A stretch of DNA of 64,000 bases, taken from positions 42,939 to 106,938 of the forward strand of contig NZ_CABVQC010000024.1 in NCBI RefSeq assembly GCF_902499175.1. The letters run 5' to 3'. This DNA comes from Burkholderia aenigmatica. GTDB lineage: Bacteria > Pseudomonadota > Gammaproteobacteria > Burkholderiales > Burkholderiaceae. The translations under genes and the position numbers were made by a program. Shown here in pieces: positions 8,645 to 17,338 of this stretch (position 1 is its first letter; each line of letters starts with the position of its first letter). The notes under the pieces are model-generated. The model saw only the letters and a list, made by a program, of their open reading frames with translations, did no database searches and was not told where the DNA came from.

Positions 8645-9283
8645 GGGAGGGCCTCCTCGCGGCAATCAGTAAGCGGATCGTCACTGCATTGTACCGAGCA
8701 CCCCATACGCCGGGTTTCGTAGTTTTCGCAGCCACGCGAGATCGTTAATAGATTAAAACTACGAAAATACCAGTCAAACGGAAAGCGCATTAATGCTTTC
8801 CAGCATTCAATGAAGCGCGCCGAATTCAATAGATGCAATTTCTAAATTTTTCGTTTCCTTTACCTAAAACCATCAAGTATATTTACGCATCCTTCGAGCA
8901 AGCCGACAAACCTTGAAGCCGCATGACGGTGATTTTACGGAATGGCGACACGCCTTCCTGCCATCCTGCGGCCAGGCCCGGCCAGCCCCGTAGGTCGTCT
9001 GTTCAAGGAGATTGCGCGCCCGCACCGGGCGTGCGGCTCCGTGTCGTGCACGCGAAATCAATTCAGTACAACACGCGCCCGGCCATTTTGAACCGGCAAG
9101 TTAACCGACATCCGGAAATCCAGAGGGGGCAGTAAACCATGATTACCTTCACGTAGTCGGCCGCCGTCTTTTCGAATAATCCGTCATTGGCATTTTTATC
9201 GCTGTTGATTAACGGCGAGGGGATTGCTTTTGCCGGCGTTTTCGCAGCACTGAACGATTCTTTCAACAATCGAGGTTTCAGTC
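8645..9283. other. 639-bp gene-free, AT-rich intergenic region
   Basis: The stretch from about 8690 to 8900 is much richer in A+T than its neighbours. It carries a perfect 12-bp inverted repeat, TTTCGTAGTTTT (8715-8726) and AAAACTACGAAA (8755-8766). No open reading frame with coding character was found. The right-hand part presumably holds the promoter of the M1 peptidase gene, but no convincing -35/-10 pair stands out. Confidence 0.5.
8715..8766. repeat. 12-bp inverted repeat with 28-nt spacer
   Basis: TTTCGTAGTTTT at 8715-8726 is exactly complementary in reverse to AAAACTACGAAA at 8755-8766. It lies in AT-rich DNA between the divergent LEA-lipoprotein and M1 peptidase genes. It could be a regulator-binding site or a weak hairpin; neither is proved. 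Confidence 0.7.
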
Positions 9284-11452
9284 ATGTCGATCGACATTCG
9301 CAAGATGCGTTATCTGCCGCTCGTCGCCGCACTCGCGCTCGCCGGGTGCGGCGGTGACGACGGCGGCCCGGGCTCGGCTTCCGCGCTCAGCTCCGCCGGC
9401 GCGCCGCAATCGGGCTCGTCGCCCACCGTCACCGCGCCGCCGAGCGCATCCAACGTCGACAAGAGCGTATCGCCTGTCGAGTTGCCGGACACCGTGGTGC
9501 CCGTGAACTACCGGCTGTGGTTCCGCCCGAACGAAGCGCTGAACGCGTTCGACGGCCGCGCCGACGTCGAGATCAAGGTGCTGAAGCCGGTCAACAACAT
9601 CGTGATCGCCGGCCACCGGATCAAGTTCACGAACGGCCGCCTCACGCTGCAGCCGGGCAACATCCAGCTGATCGCGACGCCGCAGGACAAGGGCGACTAC
9701 TATCAGCTGCGCCCCGTGAGCGGCTCGATCGCGCCGGGCAACTATTCGCTGCACATGGAGTGGTCGGGCATCATCAACTTCAAGTCGTATGACGATCCGG
9801 TCGCGAAGACGGGCGGCAGCTGCGGCGACGATCCGTATCCGGGCTGCTCGGCCGCGGAAGGCATCTTCCGCGTCGACCTGAAGGGCACCGACGGCAAGAC
9901 GAGCGGCGCGATCCTGACGCAAGGCGAAACCAACCTGTCGCGCCAGTGGTTCCCGGGCTGGGACGAGCCGGCGTTCCGCCCGACCTATGAAGTGACGGCT
10001 GAAGTGCCGCAGAGCTGGCGTGTCGTGTCGAACGCGGCCGAGAAGCCGTCGACCAACGTCGGCGGCGGCTACAAGCTCGTGCAATTCGACAAGACCCCGC
10101 CGATGCCGTCGTACCTGCTGTTCTTCGGCGGCGGCCTGTTCGACACCTACGAGGACGACTTCACGAGCCCGCTGCCGGGCGGCAAGGGCGGCCTGCACCT
10201 GCGCGTGTTCACGCCGCCGGGCATGAGCGACTGGGCGAAGCCGGCAATGGACCGCACCAAGCAGGCGCTCGACTTCTACTACCGCTACACGGGCATTGCC
10301 CTGCCGCTCACGAAGTTCGACACGGTGGCCGCGAACGACGCGTTCAAGGCGCAGAAGGACCTGAACTTCGGCGGGATGGAGAACTGGGGGTCGATCCTCG
10401 AGTTCGCCGACGACATCCTGCCGCAGCCGGGCCAGCCGATGTCGCACTACGGCAACGAGGTGCTGACGCACGAAGTCGCGCACCAGTGGTTCGGCGATCT
10501 CGTCACGGCCGACTGGTGGGACAACGTGTGGCTCAACGAGTCGTTCGCGACGTTCTTCGAGACGAAGACGACGATCCAGTTCTTCCCCAACGAGTTCAGC
10601 TGGCTCGACCAGGTGAAGAACAAGTACCGCGTGATCAATCGTGATATCGGCCCGAACGCGTTCCCGGTCGCACCGAACTTCAACGGCTGGGCGTCGAACG
10701 ACTTCGTGCTGAGCGCCAGCGCGTTCACGTACGACAAGGGCGGCCACGTGCTGAAGACGCTCGAGAACTATCTCGGCGAACAGACGCTGCGCAAGGGTCT
10801 GCAGCAATACCTGGTCGACTACTCGTTCGGCAACGGTACGCCGAAGCGCTTGTGGGATGCGCTGTCGAAGGAAAGCGGCCAGGCAATCGGCCCGATCGGC
10901 GACAGCTACGTCCGCCAGACCGGCGTGCCGCTGATCTCGCTCGACACGCAGTGCGACCTGACGAAGAACCAGACGATCGTCACGCTGAAACAGCAGCCGT
11001 TCCCGAACAAGAACGCGTATCCGGGCCTGCAGTGGACGGTGCCGATCACGCTCGCGTACGGCCAGGGTCTCGCCAAACGCACGACGCTCGCGCTGAAGGA
11101 TACGCAGACGCAAACGCGCATCGACGGTTGCACGGGCGTGGTGGCTGACCCGAGCGGGCTCGACTACTACGTCGTGAACTACAGCGACGCGGCCTGGAGC
11201 GGGCTGCTCACGCAGATCAACCGCTCGACCGATCCGGTGCTGCTGTCGAACCTGCAGAGCGAGGCCGCGCTGCTCGTCTCGAACAACCTCGCGCCGGCTT
11301 CGCGCTCGACGTCGATCGGCTCGGTCGCTTCGCCGGCCGCGATGAAGCTGCGCCAGACGCCGACCTTCGACGGCATCGAGCCGGTGACGAAGGAACGCCC
11401 GGCACTGCACTACCAGGGCATCTTCAAACCGCGCAAGGTAGTGACGCAGTAA
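9284..11452 (+). CDS. M1-family metallo-aminopeptidase, lipoprotein
   Basis: A 722-residue secreted peptidase. The signal peptide ends in LALAGCGG (lipobox cysteine near residue 22), followed by a Ser/Gly/Pro linker. The exopeptidase motif appears as GGMEN near residue 363. The zinc site HEVAHQWFGD near residue 395 is followed 18 residues on by the third ligand in LNESFATFFE. The N-terminal beta domain and catalytic domain are intact, but the protein stops soon after, without the long helical C-terminal domain of PepN. It should cleave N-terminal residues from peptides in the periplasm or at the surface. A terminator follows at 11524. Confidence 0.92.
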   Translation: MSIDIRKMRYLPLVAALALAGCGGDDGGPGSASALSSAGAPQSGSSPTVTAPPSASNVDKSVSPVELPDTVVPVNYRLWFRPNEALNAFDGRADVEIKVLKPVNNIVIAGHRIKFTNGRLTLQPGNIQLIATPQDKGDYYQLRPVSGSIAPGNYSLHMEWSGIINFKSYDDPVAKTGGSCGDDPYPGCSAAEGIFRVDLKGTDGKTSGAILTQGETNLSRQWFPGWDEPAFRPTYEVTAEVPQSWRVVSNAAEKPSTNVGGGYKLVQFDKTPPMPSYLLFFGGGLFDTYEDDFTSPLPGGKGGLHLRVFTPPGMSDWAKPAMDRTKQALDFYYRYTGIALPLTKFDTVAANDAFKAQKDLNFGGMENWGSILEFADDILPQPGQPMSHYGNEVLTHEVAHQWFGDLVTADWWDNVWLNESFATFFETKTTIQFFPNEFSWLDQVKNKYRVINRDIGPNAFPVAPNFNGWASNDFVLSASAFTYDKGGHVLKTLENYLGEQTLRKGLQQYLVDYSFGNGTPKRLWDALSKESGQAIGPIGDSYVRQTGVPLISLDTQCDLTKNQTIVTLKQQPFPNKNAYPGLQWTVPITLAYGQGLAKRTTLALKDTQTQTRIDGCTGVVADPSGLDYYVVNYSDAAWSGLLTQINRSTDPVLLSNLQSEAALLVSNNLAPASRSTSIGSVASPAAMKLRQTPTFDGIEPVTKERPALHYQGIFKPRKVVTQ

Positions 11453-11523
11453 CGGTGCGCATCCGGCCGGCGCCGCGCAGTCTGCAGCTGCCGGCCGGCG
11501 TACCGGCTTCTCCGACCTTTGAC

Positions 11524-11550
11524 GGGCCTCGCATGCGGGGCCCTTTTTTA
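11524..11550 (+). terminator. Rho-independent terminator after the M1 peptidase
   Basis: Eight-base-pair stem GGGCCTCG / CGGGGCCC (one G-U pair) with a CATG loop, then TTTTTTA. It sits 71 bp after the peptidase stop and before the tail of the convergent lysR gene. Confidence 0.85.
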
Positions 11551-11611
11551 TGCCCGGCGTATTTATGCCCGGCGCTTATCCGGCCCCGCAACGCGACACC
11601 CGCACCCGCCG

Positions 11612-12532
11612 TCATGCCCACGCGGCATCCCACGCCGGCTGCGCGAACCAGGTCGCGAGGAACGCGACGAGCCGCGCCGCGCGTGCGGTGCCGCGCGCCT
11701 GCTGGCGCAACACGTGGATCGTCGCCTGCTCGGGCGCCGCCGCGAACTGCGGCAGCACCGCGCGCAAGCGCCCGTCGCGCAGCGCGTCGCCCGCGAGCCA
11801 GGTCGGCAGGTGCGCGAGGCCGAGCCCGTCGATCGCGGCTTCGAGCAACGCCTCCGAATGATTGCTGCGAAACCGCGGCTGCGCCGGCGCGTGGCGGCGC
11901 TCGCCGAAGCGCCACGCGCCCGGTGGCGGCGCACCGTGCCAGGCGAGGCAGTCGTGCCCGGCGAGCGCGTCGGGCGACTCGGGCTCGCCGCGCCACGCCA
12001 GATACGCCGCGCTCGCGCACAGCACGCGCCGCTGCGGTGCCAGCACGGTCGCAACGAAGCGCGTGTCCTCGATCGGGCCGATCCGCACCGCGAGATCGAC
12101 GTCGGAGCCGAGCCGCGCGCCCTGCAGATCGACCATGCTGTCGGTCAGCACCAGGTCGACCTGCAGCGCCGGATGACGCTGCATGAACGCGGCCAGCGCG
12201 GCCATCAGGTGCCGCCGGCCGAACGGCGCCGGACAGTCGACGCGCAACAGCCCGCTCGGCTCGTCGTGCTGGCTGTGCAGGTCTTCCTGCAGGCCGCGCA
12301 GCTCGGCCAGCATCCGCATCGCGCGCCCGTACAGCAACTGCCCGGCCTCGGTCGGCCGCAGCGCGTGTGTGGTGCGATGCAGCAGACGGATGCCGAGCTG
12401 CGTCTCGAGCCGGTCGATGCGCCGCGTGACCGACGACGCGGCGACGCCCAGCCGGCGTGCGGCCGCCAAGAAGCTCTGCTGGTCGACCACGTCGACGAAC
12501 AGCGCCAGATGCGGGGAAAGGAAATCGTCCAA
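11612..12532 (-). CDS. LysR-family transcriptional regulator
   Basis: A 306-residue protein. The N-terminal winged helix (residues 5-62) has FLAAARRLGVAASSVTRRIDRLETQLG, the LysR recognition region; a two-lobed ligand domain follows from about residue 92. It is divergent from the quinone-oxidoreductase-like gene, starting 161 bp away, which is the usual arrangement of a LysR regulator and its target. The inducer is not known. Confidence 0.92.
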   Translation of the reverse strand: MDDFLSPHLALFVDVVDQQSFLAAARRLGVAASSVTRRIDRLETQLGIRLLHRTTHALRPTEAGQLLYGRAMRMLAELRGLQEDLHSQHDEPSGLLRVDCPAPFGRRHLMAALAAFMQRHPALQVDLVLTDSMVDLQGARLGSDVDLAVRIGPIEDTRFVATVLAPQRRVLCASAAYLAWRGEPESPDALAGHDCLAWHGAPPPGAWRFGERRHAPAQPRFRSNHSEALLEAAIDGLGLAHLPTWLAGDALRDGRLRAVLPQFAAAPEQATIHVLRQQARGTARAARLVAFLATWFAQPAWDAAWA

Positions 12533-12693
12533 TCAGGGCCCTCGGTGTTGGCTATGCGTCTATCGCAAAACAATCATCCGCCTTTGCGGGTTTCCGCGTC
12601 AAACCGGGCCGACTAGACTGCATTCATCCTTTTCACCCGCTGCACGCACCGGCCCGACCGGCCGCGCGGCAGCCAACCGCCACGGAGATCATC

Positions 12694-13671
12694 ATGCGCA
12701 GCATCCGCTTCGACGCCCCCGCCGCCGACATCGACTCGCTCGACGCGCGTGTGAGGGAAATCGACACGCCCGTCCCGGCCGACGGCCAGATGCTGATCGA
12801 GGTACGCGCGGCAGGCGTGAACCCGAGCGACGTGAAGGCTGCGCTCGGGCGCATGCCGCACGCGGTGTGGCCGCGCACGCCCGGGCGCGACTGGGCCGGC
12901 ATCGTGCGCAGCGGCCCGGACGACTGGATCGGCGCGCCGGTGTGGGGCTCGGGTGGCGATCTCGGCGTGCATCGCGACGGCTCGCATGCGGAGTGGCTCG
13001 TACTCGACGCGTCCTGGGTGCGCCGCAAGCCTGCCGTGCTGACGCTCGACGAAGCGGCCGGCGTCGGCGTGCCGTTCGTCACCGCGTACGAAGGCCTGCG
13101 CCGCGCCGGCATGCCGACGGCCGGCGACGTCGTGCTCGTGTTCGGCGCGAACGGCAAGGTCGGCCAGGCCGCGATCCAACTCGCGACCGCGCACGGCGCG
13201 ACCGTGATCGGCGTCGAGCGCAGCCCCGGCGGTTATCGCGGCCATGCATCGGGCGACGTGCACATGATCGACGCGTCGAGCCAGTCAGTGGCCGACGCGG
13301 TGCGCGCGGCGACCGGCGGCCACGGTGCGGACATCGTCTACAACACGGTCGGCAGCCCGTATTTCGAAGCCGCGAACGCGTCGATGGCGATCGGTGCGCG
13401 GCAGATCTTCATCTCGACGATCGACCGCAGCGTGCCGTTCGACATCTTCGCGTTCTATCGCGGCCAGCACACGTTCGTGGGCGTCGATTCGCTGCAGCTT
13501 GGCGGCGCCGCGGTCGCGCAGATCCTCGACACGCTCGCGCCCGGCTTCGGCAACGGCACGCTGCGCCCGTTCCCGATCGGCGACGACTACGTGTACCCGC
13601 TCGAGCGCGCCCACGACGCGTATCGCGCGGTGCTGGCCGGTGCGCGCGAGCGCGTCATCGTCAAACCCTGA
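12694..13671 (+). CDS. Zinc-independent MDR oxidoreductase (quinone oxidoreductase-like)
   Basis: A 325-residue NAD(P)H-dependent medium-chain dehydrogenase/reductase. An N-terminal GroES-like domain contains EVRAAGVNPSDVKAALG; the nucleotide-binding motif VFGANGKVGQAA is near residue 150. Zinc-binding cysteines are absent, pointing to quinone or enone reduction rather than alcohol oxidation. The ATG at 12694 follows GGAG (12684-12687). It probably answers to the divergent LysR and may be co-transcribed with xapX, 24 bp downstream. Confidence 0.88.
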   Translation: MRSIRFDAPAADIDSLDARVREIDTPVPADGQMLIEVRAAGVNPSDVKAALGRMPHAVWPRTPGRDWAGIVRSGPDDWIGAPVWGSGGDLGVHRDGSHAEWLVLDASWVRRKPAVLTLDEAAGVGVPFVTAYEGLRRAGMPTAGDVVLVFGANGKVGQAAIQLATAHGATVIGVERSPGGYRGHASGDVHMIDASSQSVADAVRAATGGHGADIVYNTVGSPYFEAANASMAIGARQIFISTIDRSVPFDIFAFYRGQHTFVGVDSLQLGGAAVAQILDTLAPGFGNGTLRPFPIGDDYVYPLERAHDAYRAVLAGARERVIVKP

Positions 13672-13695
13672 CGCCGGACCGCACGGGAGACTGCC

Positions 13696-13848
13696 ATGAC
13701 GGATTATGTGATTTCGCTCGCGGTGGGCCTCGGCGTCGGTGTGCTGTACGCGCTGCTGCACGTGCGCTCGCCGGCCCCGCCGCTCGTCGCGCTGGTGGGC
13801 CTGCTCGGGATGGTGATCGGCGAACGCGCGATCGCGCTGCTGCGCTGA
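13696..13848 (+). CDS. XapX-domain small membrane protein
   Basis: A 50-residue protein, MTDYVISLAVGLGVGVLYAL... ending ...GERAIALLR, with two short hydrophobic helices and a proline-rich turn (HVRSPAPP) between them. This is the XapX (DUF1427) pattern, a family of about 50-residue membrane proteins of unknown role. The ATG follows GGGAGA. It begins 24 bp after the oxidoreductase gene, on the same strand. Confidence 0.82.
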   Translation: MTDYVISLAVGLGVGVLYALLHVRSPAPPLVALVGLLGMVIGERAIALLR

Positions 13849-13869
13849 CGGATCGACGCGGCGCCGGCG

Positions 13870-14895
13870 CTAGCGGTCGTTGCGCCGACGGAACGCCCAC
13901 CACGCGGCGAGCCCCGTGAAGCCCGCGACGAGCAGCACCATCAGCCAGAAGCCGTGCTTGTTCTCCGAGAACGGCACGCCGCCGACGTTCATCCCGAAGA
14001 ACCCGGCGACGATGTTGATCGGCAGCGCGATCACGGTCACGAGCGTCAGCGTGAACAGCGTCCGGTTGTTCTGCTCCTCGAGACGCGAACCGATCTCTTC
14101 CTGCAACAGCTTGATCCGCTCGTTGAGTCCGGCAAGATCGGCGAGTACCAGCGAGAACTCTTCGGTCGACTCCCGCAGCTCCTGCACGTCTTCCACGTGC
14201 AGCCAGGCCGGCGGCTTCGCGAGCAGCCGGAAGATCGACCCGGGCTCGGGCGCGAGCATGCGCTGCAGGCGCGTCAGCGTGCGGCGCATCGTGCCGAGCT
14301 CGATGCGGCTCGACGTGAGCCGCTGCGACAGGAAGCGATCCTCGATGCGGTCGACGTCGACGCTCGTGCGCCGCATGATCTGGATCAGCAGGTCGGCCTG
14401 GTCGCGCAGCAGGTGCACGAGCAGTTCCGCGGGCGACCTGAATTCCTCGCCGTCGCGCACACATGCGCGCAGCGTGTCGACCGAGCGCAGCGGCTTGAGC
14501 CGCGCGGTGACCATGATGCGCCGCTCGACGTGGACGAACAGCGTCGCGATCTCCGACGGCGTCAGTTCGAGGTTGAACATCACGTCGTTGACGATCGCGC
14601 GCAATGCGCCGTCCTCCTGCTCGATGCGTGTCGAGCGCGACCCTTCGTGGAGGAATGCGAAGAAGCTGTCGGGCAGCCCGAGATGGGTGCGCATCCATCG
14701 CTCGCTCGCACCGTGCGCGAGATTGAAGTGCAGCCAGACGAAATCGCCCGATCCGGCATCGTGCTCGCGGCACGTGCGCAGCCACGTAGCGGCCGCGTCC
14801 GCATCGAGCATCGCGCCGGATCCGCCGGGAACGAAGCGGAATCCGCACACCATGCCGGACGTATCGGCGCCGTAAGTCTGTACGATCAGGTCCAT
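13870..14895 (-). CDS. CorA/ZntB-family metal ion transporter
   Basis: About 341 residues. A long cytoplasmic funnel domain with coiled-coil-like helices leads to two C-terminal membrane helices. The selectivity motif GMN is present as FFGMNVGG near residue 302, after TLVTVIALPINIVAGF. CorA proteins move Mg2+ and related divalent ions; ZntB relatives move Zn2+. The N-terminal FVWLHFNLAH and the loop VGGVPF lean toward the ZntB-like branch, but this is not decisive. The ATG at 14895 has no good ribosome site; a start at 14988 adds 31 low-complexity residues. Confidence 0.85.
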   Translation of the reverse strand: MDLIVQTYGADTSGMVCGFRFVPGGSGAMLDADAAATWLRTCREHDAGSGDFVWLHFNLAHGASERWMRTHLGLPDSFFAFLHEGSRSTRIEQEDGALRAIVNDVMFNLELTPSEIATLFVHVERRIMVTARLKPLRSVDTLRACVRDGEEFRSPAELLVHLLRDQADLLIQIMRRTSVDVDRIEDRFLSQRLTSSRIELGTMRRTLTRLQRMLAPEPGSIFRLLAKPPAWLHVEDVQELRESTEEFSLVLADLAGLNERIKLLQEEIGSRLEEQNNRTLFTLTLVTVIALPINIVAGFFGMNVGGVPFSENKHGFWLMVLLVAGFTGLAAWWAFRRRNDR

Positions 14896-15101
14896 CGTGT
14901 AGAAGGTCGTGCGGCGCGCGGCGCGCCGCGCATCGCGGGTCGCGCGCCCGCGCCGGAAAAGGAAAAGAGACGTATGCCCGACGGGCATGACGCGCCGGTG
15001 ACAGCGTCACGCCGCATCATACCGGCACGATTCCGTGCCCTCAAAGCAACGCGCCGCCCAACGGGCGGCGCAGGTGCGGCGGACGGCATGCACGAGACGC
15101 G

Positions 15102-16070
15102 TTACTGCCGCGTCTCCGACTGCGCGGCGCTCGGGCACGCGGGATCCTTGCCCCAGTGGCCTTCACAGACGCGCCAACGGCACAGTTGATCCTCGAAGAA
15201 ACCGCGCTCCGAACACTCCTTCACGCGCGACGCCAGCGAGCCGGTCGTCGCGGCCGTCTTGGTCGGCACGGCCTGCACCTTCTGCGCGGCGAGTTTCTTG
15301 TCGGCCGGCTTCGTGCGCGCGACGAGCGCTGCGAGCAGATCCGCATCCGGATCGTCCTTCCCGCCAGCCTTCCCGGTACGGGTCGGCGTGGCGTCGCGAT
15401 GCTTCTTCGCCTGAGCGAGCTCGGCCTGCTGTTCCTTGTGATGCTTGCGGGCGTCAGCCTTCGCATCGGCCTTCGTGTCGGTCTTCGCATCGGCCTTGCC
15501 ACGCGCCGCGACCTTCGCGCCCTTCGCGGCGTCGGCCTTCGCGGTCTTGGTCGTCGCAGCGGCAGCAGCAGCGGCCGCACCGGCTGTGGCCGCGCCCGAT
15601 GCGTCATCGGCGCCATTGGCGAGCGCGCGCGACAGGCGGCTGTTGTCCGCGGCAGACGCGGACGATGCGGACGCAACGGTTCGGGACGCCGCGTCGTCGT
15701 TGACGATCGTGGCCGGTTGCACGGCGGATGCAGCGGACGCGGCATTCTGCGCGACCTGCACGGCGGTATCGCTGGCCGCTGCGACCTTCGCCGGTGCAGC
15801 CGCTGCAGGCGCGGCCTCGGCCGCCACGACGGGGGCCTGCTCGCTCGCATGCTGCATGCGCCAAGCGCCCCAGCCGCCAACGGCGACCACCAGGGCCACG
15901 ACGGCGGCGATCGGCGCCTTCAGCGAACGGCGCGGCGGTTCGGCCGGCGGCGTGACACGTCCTTCCAGATTCGCGAGAATGCGCGACTGCTGAGCTCCGT
16001 CGCCTGCCGGTTTGGTATCGGACAGCAGGCTGGGCGGAGATTTCGAATTTGAATTTTCCGGCGCACTCAT
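15102..16070 (-). CDS. Single-pass membrane protein, Ala/Lys-rich, Cys-rich C-terminus
   Basis: A 322-residue protein I do not recognise by family. A cytoplasmic N-terminus of about 50 residues is followed by one membrane helix (PIAAVVALVVAVGGWGAW). Next comes a long periplasmic low-complexity region of Ala, Lys and Asp (about residues 85-270). The compact tail has four cysteines around VKECSERGFFEDQLCRWRVC. It is divergent from tagX with a 121-bp gap, so it may belong to the T6SS locus. The Lys/Ala stretch could span the cell wall and the tail could form a disulfide-bonded domain; both are inference. Confidence 0.7.
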   Translation of the reverse strand: MSAPENSNSKSPPSLLSDTKPAGDGAQQSRILANLEGRVTPPAEPPRRSLKAPIAAVVALVVAVGGWGAWRMQHASEQAPVVAAEAAPAAAAPAKVAAASDTAVQVAQNAASAASAVQPATIVNDDAASRTVASASSASAADNSRLSRALANGADDASGAATAGAAAAAAAATTKTAKADAAKGAKVAARGKADAKTDTKADAKADARKHHKEQQAELAQAKKHRDATPTRTGKAGGKDDPDADLLAALVARTKPADKKLAAQKVQAVPTKTAATTGSLASRVKECSERGFFEDQLCRWRVCEGHWGKDPACPSAAQSETRQ

Positions 16071-16081
16071 TCAGCGTCTCA

Positions 16082-16111
16082 TTGAATCCTGGTTTAATTC
16101 ACCGCGATAAT
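16082..16111 (+). promoter_or_regulatory. Putative promoter of the tagX-tssM operon
   Basis: TTGAAT (16082-16087) and GATAAT (16106-16111) with 18-bp spacing lie in the short AT-rich gap between the divergent genes. The match is reasonable but the -35 box is imperfect. Transcription would begin about 75 nt before tagX. Confidence 0.45.
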
Positions 16112-16191
16112 ATAGCCCGGCCTCTCGAAGCAGCCTGATTCTAAGAGCAAGCATTGCAAAACACAATCAATTCCAATTTCCGGGGATTTCG

Positions 16192-17037
16192 TTGATTGCC
16201 GTCGCACTCGTCGCCTATTTCGCCCTTGCCGTAGCGGTTGCGGCACTGTTGCTTTTACCGGGTATCCGCGCGACCGTTTTCGAATCCGTCGCCCAGTTTC
16301 ACGGCCGTCTCACGCGCCGTGCGAACGATCGCGCCACGCGTACGCGAAGTCAGATTGTTAAATCGGCAAGCATTACGCGCGGCGCTTTAAACGACGTGCA
16401 AAATTTACTGATTCGGCGGCGCTTGATGATTATGGTATCGGCAGGTATTCTTGCGACGCCGCCATTGGTCGCCATTGCGTTACGCGGCCGGCAATTGTTC
16501 CAGTACGACGACACGGCGCGCGTGCCCGACGAGAAGATCGCCGCGCTGCTGCAGGGCGAACAACTCGTGCCGCCCCCGCCGCTGCCGCCGGAAGTCTTCG
16601 CCACCAAGGAAGTCGAACAGGTACGCCCGGCGCTGAAGGATGCGAGCCGCGACTGGAACCTGCTGGATCCGGATTTCCGTACGCGTTTGCTGCTGGTCTA
16701 CAAGATCATGCACGAACAATATGGCTATGAAATGGCGTTGCTGGAAGGTTATCGGAGCCCGGAACGGCAGAACCGGCTCGCGCAGATGGGCGGTAGCGTG
16801 ACCAACGCGGCGGCCTTCCAGAGTTATCACCAATTCGGGCTGGCGGCCGACAACGCATTCCTGCGCGACGGCAAGCTGGTCATTTCCGAGAAAGATCCTT
16901 GGGCGATGCGCGGCTATCAGTTGTACGGCCAGGTCGCCGAACAGGTCGGCCTGACCTGGGGCGGCCGCTGGAAAATGATGGATCTCGGGCACGTGGAATA
17001 CCATAAACCCGGTTTTAAACTGGGACGCGGCAGCTAG
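16192..17037 (+). CDS. tagX: TagX, membrane-anchored peptidoglycan L,D-endopeptidase of the T6SS
   Basis: A 281-residue protein with two N-terminal hydrophobic segments (residues 2-24 and about 82-99) and a C-terminal peptidase M15/VanY-like domain. The metal motif SYHQFGLAADNAF (SxHxxGxAxD) is near residue 211 and the second site LGHVEYH near the end. In other species TagX cuts peptidoglycan to let the T6SS complex cross the wall. The start is an unusual TTG at 16192, supported by GGGGA five nt upstream and by the lack of any other start before a stop. It is followed by tssM. Confidence 0.85.
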   Translation: MIAVALVAYFALAVAVAALLLLPGIRATVFESVAQFHGRLTRRANDRATRTRSQIVKSASITRGALNDVQNLLIRRRLMIMVSAGILATPPLVAIALRGRQLFQYDDTARVPDEKIAALLQGEQLVPPPPLPPEVFATKEVEQVRPALKDASRDWNLLDPDFRTRLLLVYKIMHEQYGYEMALLEGYRSPERQNRLAQMGGSVTNAAAFQSYHQFGLAADNAFLRDGKLVISEKDPWAMRGYQLYGQVAEQVGLTWGGRWKMMDLGHVEYHKPGFKLGRGS

Positions 17038-17338
17038 CCAAGGCTGCCGGACAGGAAATAATGAGGGCGGCATGGGGCTTTTTAATATCCCGGCAGGAAA
17101 CGATATGGGCGGCGCAAAAAATCATGCATTCCGGTGCGCGATTTTTTCCGGCCGCCGCTTCCGTTTTAAATCTCACAGCGTCCTTTCATTAATGCGCGCG
17201 CCTTCTCCGATGCCGCGGGCGCATTGATGCCAGCCCCCATCATCCCGTTTGACAGCATGGCGACACATCGCGGCGCCACCCTTGCCGCTCGGCGCGCCTG
17301 CGTCGCCTCACCGAATCGCACCGGAACCTGAACGTCCT
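17038..17338 (+). other. 301-bp gap between tagX and tssM
   Basis: No gene was found. CTGCCGG (17044-17050) and CCGGCAG (17090-17096) form an inverted repeat with a 39-nt spacer just after tagX, followed by AT-rich DNA. It could damp or process the tagX-tssM transcript. A separate tssM promoter may lie here but none is obvious. Confidence 0.4.

Noticed and set aside
9278..11410. Open frame of 710 codons opposite the M1 peptidase gene
   Set aside because: Arg/Val-rich shadow with no family features; the plus-strand gene has signal peptide and catalytic motifs.
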